From the NCBI GenBank assembly GCA_003024175.1, contig MDYQ01000200.1, forward strand, positions 1-50,596: 50,596 bases of DNA, in the 5' to 3' direction. The notes under the pieces were generated by a model, which had not been told where the DNA came from, did not search any database, and saw only the letters and a list, made by a program, of their open reading frames with translations. Positions 46,857-50,596 of the stretch are shown here, piece by piece (position 1 is the first letter of the stretch; each line of letters starts with the position of its first letter). The position numbers and the translations under genes are program-made. This DNA is from Planoprotostelium fungivorum. Taxonomy: Eukaryota > Evosea > Variosea > Cavosteliida > Cavosteliaceae.

Positions 46857-47193
46857 ACCATGTCAACCTGCAAATAAACCATTGTATTCTAAGCGTTTCG
46901 TTTCATTCACACGTTCAAGTTCGTGACTTTCATCTTTGGCTTTCTAACAAAGATGTTCTGTCACTTCAATAAGAGAAGAACTGACCGGAGAAGGTTGGTC
47001 ATCACCTTCATCGGTGGACGACAGTCTAGTCTCATCAAGAGCTCCGTCCCTGGCGATCTGCAGAACCAATTGTATCACCTCTGTTGGAGGCTTCCTCTTC
47101 CACATCATGAAGTGGATGAGGTGAAGACAATCACGAAAGACGTTCACACGTTTATCATCTCGATGTTCTCTTGTATCTCTCCTCTTCCTCCCT
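46857..47193. other. Intergenic region, convergent
   Basis: 337 bases between the stop of secreted gene 2 (+) and the stop of the F-box gene (-). It contains an AATAAA for the plus-strand gene. A 67-codon minus-strand frame at 46944-47147 has no support beyond being open. Confidence 0.4.
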
Positions 47194-49832
47194 TCACTTC
47201 TTCTTCTTCTTGAAAAATCCCGAAAATGCCCCCCCGTTCGGTGTGTTCCCAGTAGGTGACACCCCCGTTGTAGACACAGCCGGTGATGCCTGCTCTCGTC
47301 ATCCTCTATATCTCATCATCTCTCTCACCTCTACAACTTCCTCTTCCACCAAGTCTTCTCTCCTCACGCTAAAGTCCATGATGGTCACCTAGTTCACCTT
47401 CAGAATAAAACGAAATAAAATGATTTCCTCCACCTTTCCGTCGTTCGAGCCGCTGATGACGAGCGTGTCATCAGATAACAGACAAGACACCCACAACTCG
47501 TTCTTGATGTGGAGGTACACCTCTCCCTCATCATGAGCGTCCTGCCTCTTCAAACTCGACACGAAGAGATCGTACTGCGTCGCGTAGACCAACATGTTGT
47601 TGTCCGTGCTGCTGTCTAAGAAGGTGACGGGCGCAGCGGTAGAATGGACGCTCTCTCTCTTTCCATTCTTTAAATTCCAAACTGCGGCCGTCTTGTCCGT
47701 CGATCTGTGGGGGTGAGATGGTGGAGTGGCGCGTTGTAGATACCCGGATAATAATCGATCGTGACCCTGCAAGCGGATCGTGTTGACGGGTCCCGTGTGT
47801 CCCTTCAGTGTGACGTCCGCCACGTTACTCTCCTTCACTTGTGACTCCTGACGTAATGTCACGTAACGTACGTTCCGTGTACGTCTCACCTCCGATTGAG
47901 GTCGGTGGATGATGTGACCCGTGATGTTTCCACTGCTGGTGGATATCCAAACGTATTCCTTCTCTTCCGTGATTGAATACAATATCCCAGTGATCGATCC
48001 TTCACCCCCCCTGTACACCTACCCCCCATCAGATTTCGAAATTTCATCGAAATCTCACGTGGGTCAAGGTACCATCCCTCTTCCATATCCGAAGAATTCC
48101 ATCTTCCGTTCCAGTGAAAGCTTCGCGTTCGGTTAACATGACGCGATTGACAGCACTCTCGTGATCTCCCAAGACAACGTGGCTTCCTGTTTCGGTTCAA
48201 AATTTGAAATGAGAAGAAAGAGATCACCTGTATCGAGGGACCAGATGCGAGCTGTTCTATCGGACGAGGCACTGATGACTGTCTTATCGGCGGCGTGGAC
48301 GTAACGTACGTCTCCGGTGTGTCCCTCTAGTGGTGTGGGTGTCGCATTTTTTTGCGACACGGTGGAGAAGATCAATCTGCCGTTCGGACCACCTGTTGTT
48401 TTTAATTGAAATTTCGTCTTACGTCTCACCCGCTGCAACGAGACCGTTGTGATCGTCCAGAGCGAGACAAGTGATCTCAAAGTTACACTGGATGGGGTGG
48501 AGGTAGCGCGGGAGAACGTTCCAATCGTGCAGCATGATTTCGGGTAATTGTACGGGCAGGTCGTGAATGAAAATATCCGTCACAGCCGTGGCAGCCGTGG
48601 GTTGCTTGCTGTTACCCAACAGAGCCTCCGGTATACCACCAGTGAGTACTCTCGTCTTCTGTACATCGTGAGATTTCTCTGAAATTTCGCGGAGATTTCG
48701 GAGAAATATCATGTCTCACGGGGGGTGTCACGGGTATGGGTACACCCAAAGTCTTCGGTTTGGGTACGTAACCGTAACTGACGGTGAGTCTGCCTCTCTC
48801 TTTTAGATTCGTTCCGTTGGAGCTCTTTGTGAGAGATTTATTACTGCTGGGTGCCAGGGCGGGACTGCCTTGCTTCGGCGCATTGTTCAGCAGATTGGAG
48901 AAACCTGTGGGGAACGTTCGATCGGGCATTTCTCAGATGATGTCGGATGAGATGACGTCACCTGTCTTCATCTGAGAGAAGGATGTGTCTTCTCGTGAAG
49001 GGACGATGCTCGGTGTAGAAGATCTCTCCTTCTCTTTCATCTTGGCCGATGTCTGCATGTCGTCATTCTTCATGTCCATCCGATCGTGATCACCTTGAAG
49101 CGATCGGCGATGGATGGAGATTGAAAGACACCCGAATGATAGCCTCCAGAGTGGATCATGGGAGAGTCCATGACGGGTGTTGATGTGGCTGAAGAGTGGA
49201 GATGGGGCCTCAGTTCGATGACTCTCAGACTTCCATCGGTGGAGCCTGTGACGAGCCATTTGTCCCCGAAATCAACACATGTGACTGCATCTGTGATTAC
49301 GTATCAGGATCTCATCCTTTATCATGCACGTCGTTGTGGGCGATTCGATTGTATTGTGTAAAATAACTCACCGCGGTGCATTTCCATTACGGCCACAGAG
49401 TAAACTCCCTTCCTCCAGTTGTTTTGGATTCTCGTACGCTGGAAATATTCTCCCTTCCAGTTGATCGACTGTAATGCGTTGGGTCGTGCGGTAATCATGG
49501 GGCTGGATTACGAGTGAGCGAAATGTTAGACATTGTGCTCACCTCAGCGGTTCGTGCAAGGACTGTCTCCAGGTAGTCGATTTACCGAGCGCTCTGAGGC
49601 ACAACCGCTGGTGGAAATTGGGGAAATGCTTCTTTACTATGCCCTTCCACAAGTGTGGCTCGCTACAGAGAGATCGGAAGGCTCTGCACGTCTCCGACAG
49701 ATTCAGGATCTGAGACGGATCGACGTGGTTGATCAGGAGGTTCAACATGATATCGACGGGTAGGATCATAATGTCCGCTCCCATCTGAACGCACTCCCCC
49801 GCAAAGGAAGGTTGTTTCGTTGGCTTCAGCAT
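47194..49832 (-). CDS. F-box / WD40-repeat protein
   Basis: Probable substrate receptor of an SCF ubiquitin ligase. The N-terminal F-box reads ILPVDIMLNLLINHVDPSQI and LNLSETCRAFRSLCSEPHLW. WD40 repeats follow across many exons: VTCVDFGDKWLVTGSTDGSL, FEITCLALDDHNGLVAAGE, DVRYVHAADKTVISASSDRT, RIWSLDTGD, HTGPVNTIRLQGHDRLLSGY, DKTAAVWNLKNGK, ELWVSCLLSDDTLVISGSND. The C-terminus is Ser/Thr/Gly-rich and ends in five lysines at 47194. The WD linker near 48960-49120 is low-complexity. The start ATG at 49832 precedes the F-box by about 20 residues. Introns several times contain GAAATTTCGATGAAATTTC-like palindromes. Substrate unknown. Confidence 0.82.
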
Positions 49833-50011
49833 CTAATGTATCTCTGGTTGCTGTGGGAGGTCCTATCGATCTTGATGCACTGCACACAGTTCGTAGATTT
49901 CGTTCAAAAGTCAAGCGAGTGGTCGCCTTAGGCTGACGTTGTAGAAGGACAGCGCTAAAGGAGGAAAATGGAAGAGAGAAAGTCTGAGAACGTTGAGCTC
50001 CCGCAAACAGC

Positions 50012-50596
50012 ATGGGCAACTGCTGTGGAAAGGTGATGTGTGACAGTGAGAGCGTTGATCGTGACGTAGAACAGAGGAAGGATGAGAGGAGGCCTCTGTT
50101 GGATCCCGAACATCAGCACGCACCACTTCGTCAGAATGGTGAGGCAACGTCTCCATCGTATCTGAATATTATCATCCTTCGTATTTCTCTTCAACGATCG
50201 TCCATCCAAAGTTAATCCATCTATTAGAGATCGTAAAGAAGCTGCGTGAACACGAGCCAGACATAGCATCCGCACCAGTATCGTGGCAGAAAGGTCACAG
50301 TGGAAAAGCCAGACAGGAAGATGAAGAAGCCATCTCGAAAGCCATCTCGGAGACATCGACGAGTCAAACCGCCCACACCCCCACTAAATCCAGTGGTGCA
50401 TATGATGGAGAGGTGGGGTACCATCTGAGACGGTGTGTGTGACATGAATGGAAAGCGCAATCGGATAGACAAAAAGAGAGAGGAACCCGATTACCTGTTA
50501 CCCGTCGGCTCTTTCAAGAAGCCGAGAGTCGAAGCGACTGAGCCCGAGCCCATCAAGGTGAACGATGGAACGTCCATGATGAATGGGCTCATGTGT
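50012..50596 (+). CDS. Probably N-acylated membrane-anchored protein, 3' end off window
   Basis: Starts MGNCCGK: Gly2 fits N-myristoylation and the two cysteines fit palmitoylation, so the protein should sit on the cytoplasmic face of membranes. The first exon continues with an acidic/basic DRDVEQRKDERRPLLDPEHQ, recalling the N-terminus of LAMTOR1/p18, but the next exon (EIVKKLREHEPDIASAPV, then Ser/Thr-rich) does not. A further in-phase exon with RIDKKREEPDYLLPVGSFKK runs to the edge. The intron near 50405-50440 is uncertain; instead a new gene could begin at the ATG at 50444. Divergent from the F-box gene across 179 bases. Confidence 0.55.

Overview
The window is nuclear DNA of a compact-genome eukaryotic microbe. 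Genes sit a few hundred bases apart or less on both strands. Almost every gene is cut by many GT-AG introns, mostly about 40-60 bases long and usually beginning GTGAG, GTGAT or GTGAA. The gene content (a RasGEF with two cyclic-nucleotide-binding-like domains as in Dictyostelium Gbp proteins, an SPX-EXS phosphate exporter, a plant-style leucine-rich-repeat receptor, a GT32 glycosyltransferase) points to a free-living amoebozoan. Several families best known from fungi (GT69/CMT1 mannosyltransferases, RTA1, a Zn2Cys6-PAS regulator) are also present. A protosteloid amoeba such as Planoprotostelium is my best guess; no rRNA or mitochondrial marker is present to prove it.

Layout. 1-4.7 kb: the start of an unknown minus-strand gene, PUS1-type tRNA pseudouridine synthase (-), and translation release factor eRF3 (+) with a PAM2-like N-terminus. 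4.9-10 kb: an SF2-helicase/OTU protein and two tandem GT69 mannosyltransferases (all -). 10.2-17 kb: a large uncharacterised protein and a secreted class-3 lipase (-). 17.5-23.8 kb: a GT32 glycosyltransferase (+), a CaMK-type kinase (-) and an XPR1/SYG1/PHO1-type phosphate exporter (+). 23.9-33.3 kb: a second large unknown (-), an LRR membrane receptor (+), a four-helix membrane protein (-), a Zn2Cys6-PAS transcription factor (+) and another unknown (+). 33.5-39.6 kb: one very long multi-exon reading path that joins RasGEF, two cNMP-binding-like domains, a PH domain and a complete two-HKD phospholipase D. 39.6-43.7 kb: phosphoglycerate mutase, an RTA1-family 7TM protein and an unknown (all -). 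43.7-47.2 kb: a gene-poor stretch with a tandem pair of small secreted ten-cysteine proteins and a decayed third copy. 47.2-50.6 kb: an F-box/WD40 protein (-) and the start of a probably acylated membrane-anchored protein (+).

The two most interesting observations are the apparent RasGEF-cNB-cNB-PH-PLD fusion, which would tie Ras activation and phosphatidic acid production into one polypeptide, and the recurrence of the same short palindromic words inside introns of unrelated genes, as expected of introner-like elements that spread as introns.

Gene coordinates below run from start codon to stop codon across introns. Splice junctions were placed by eye from GT-AG signals and continuity of reading frame, so individual exon edges may be off.
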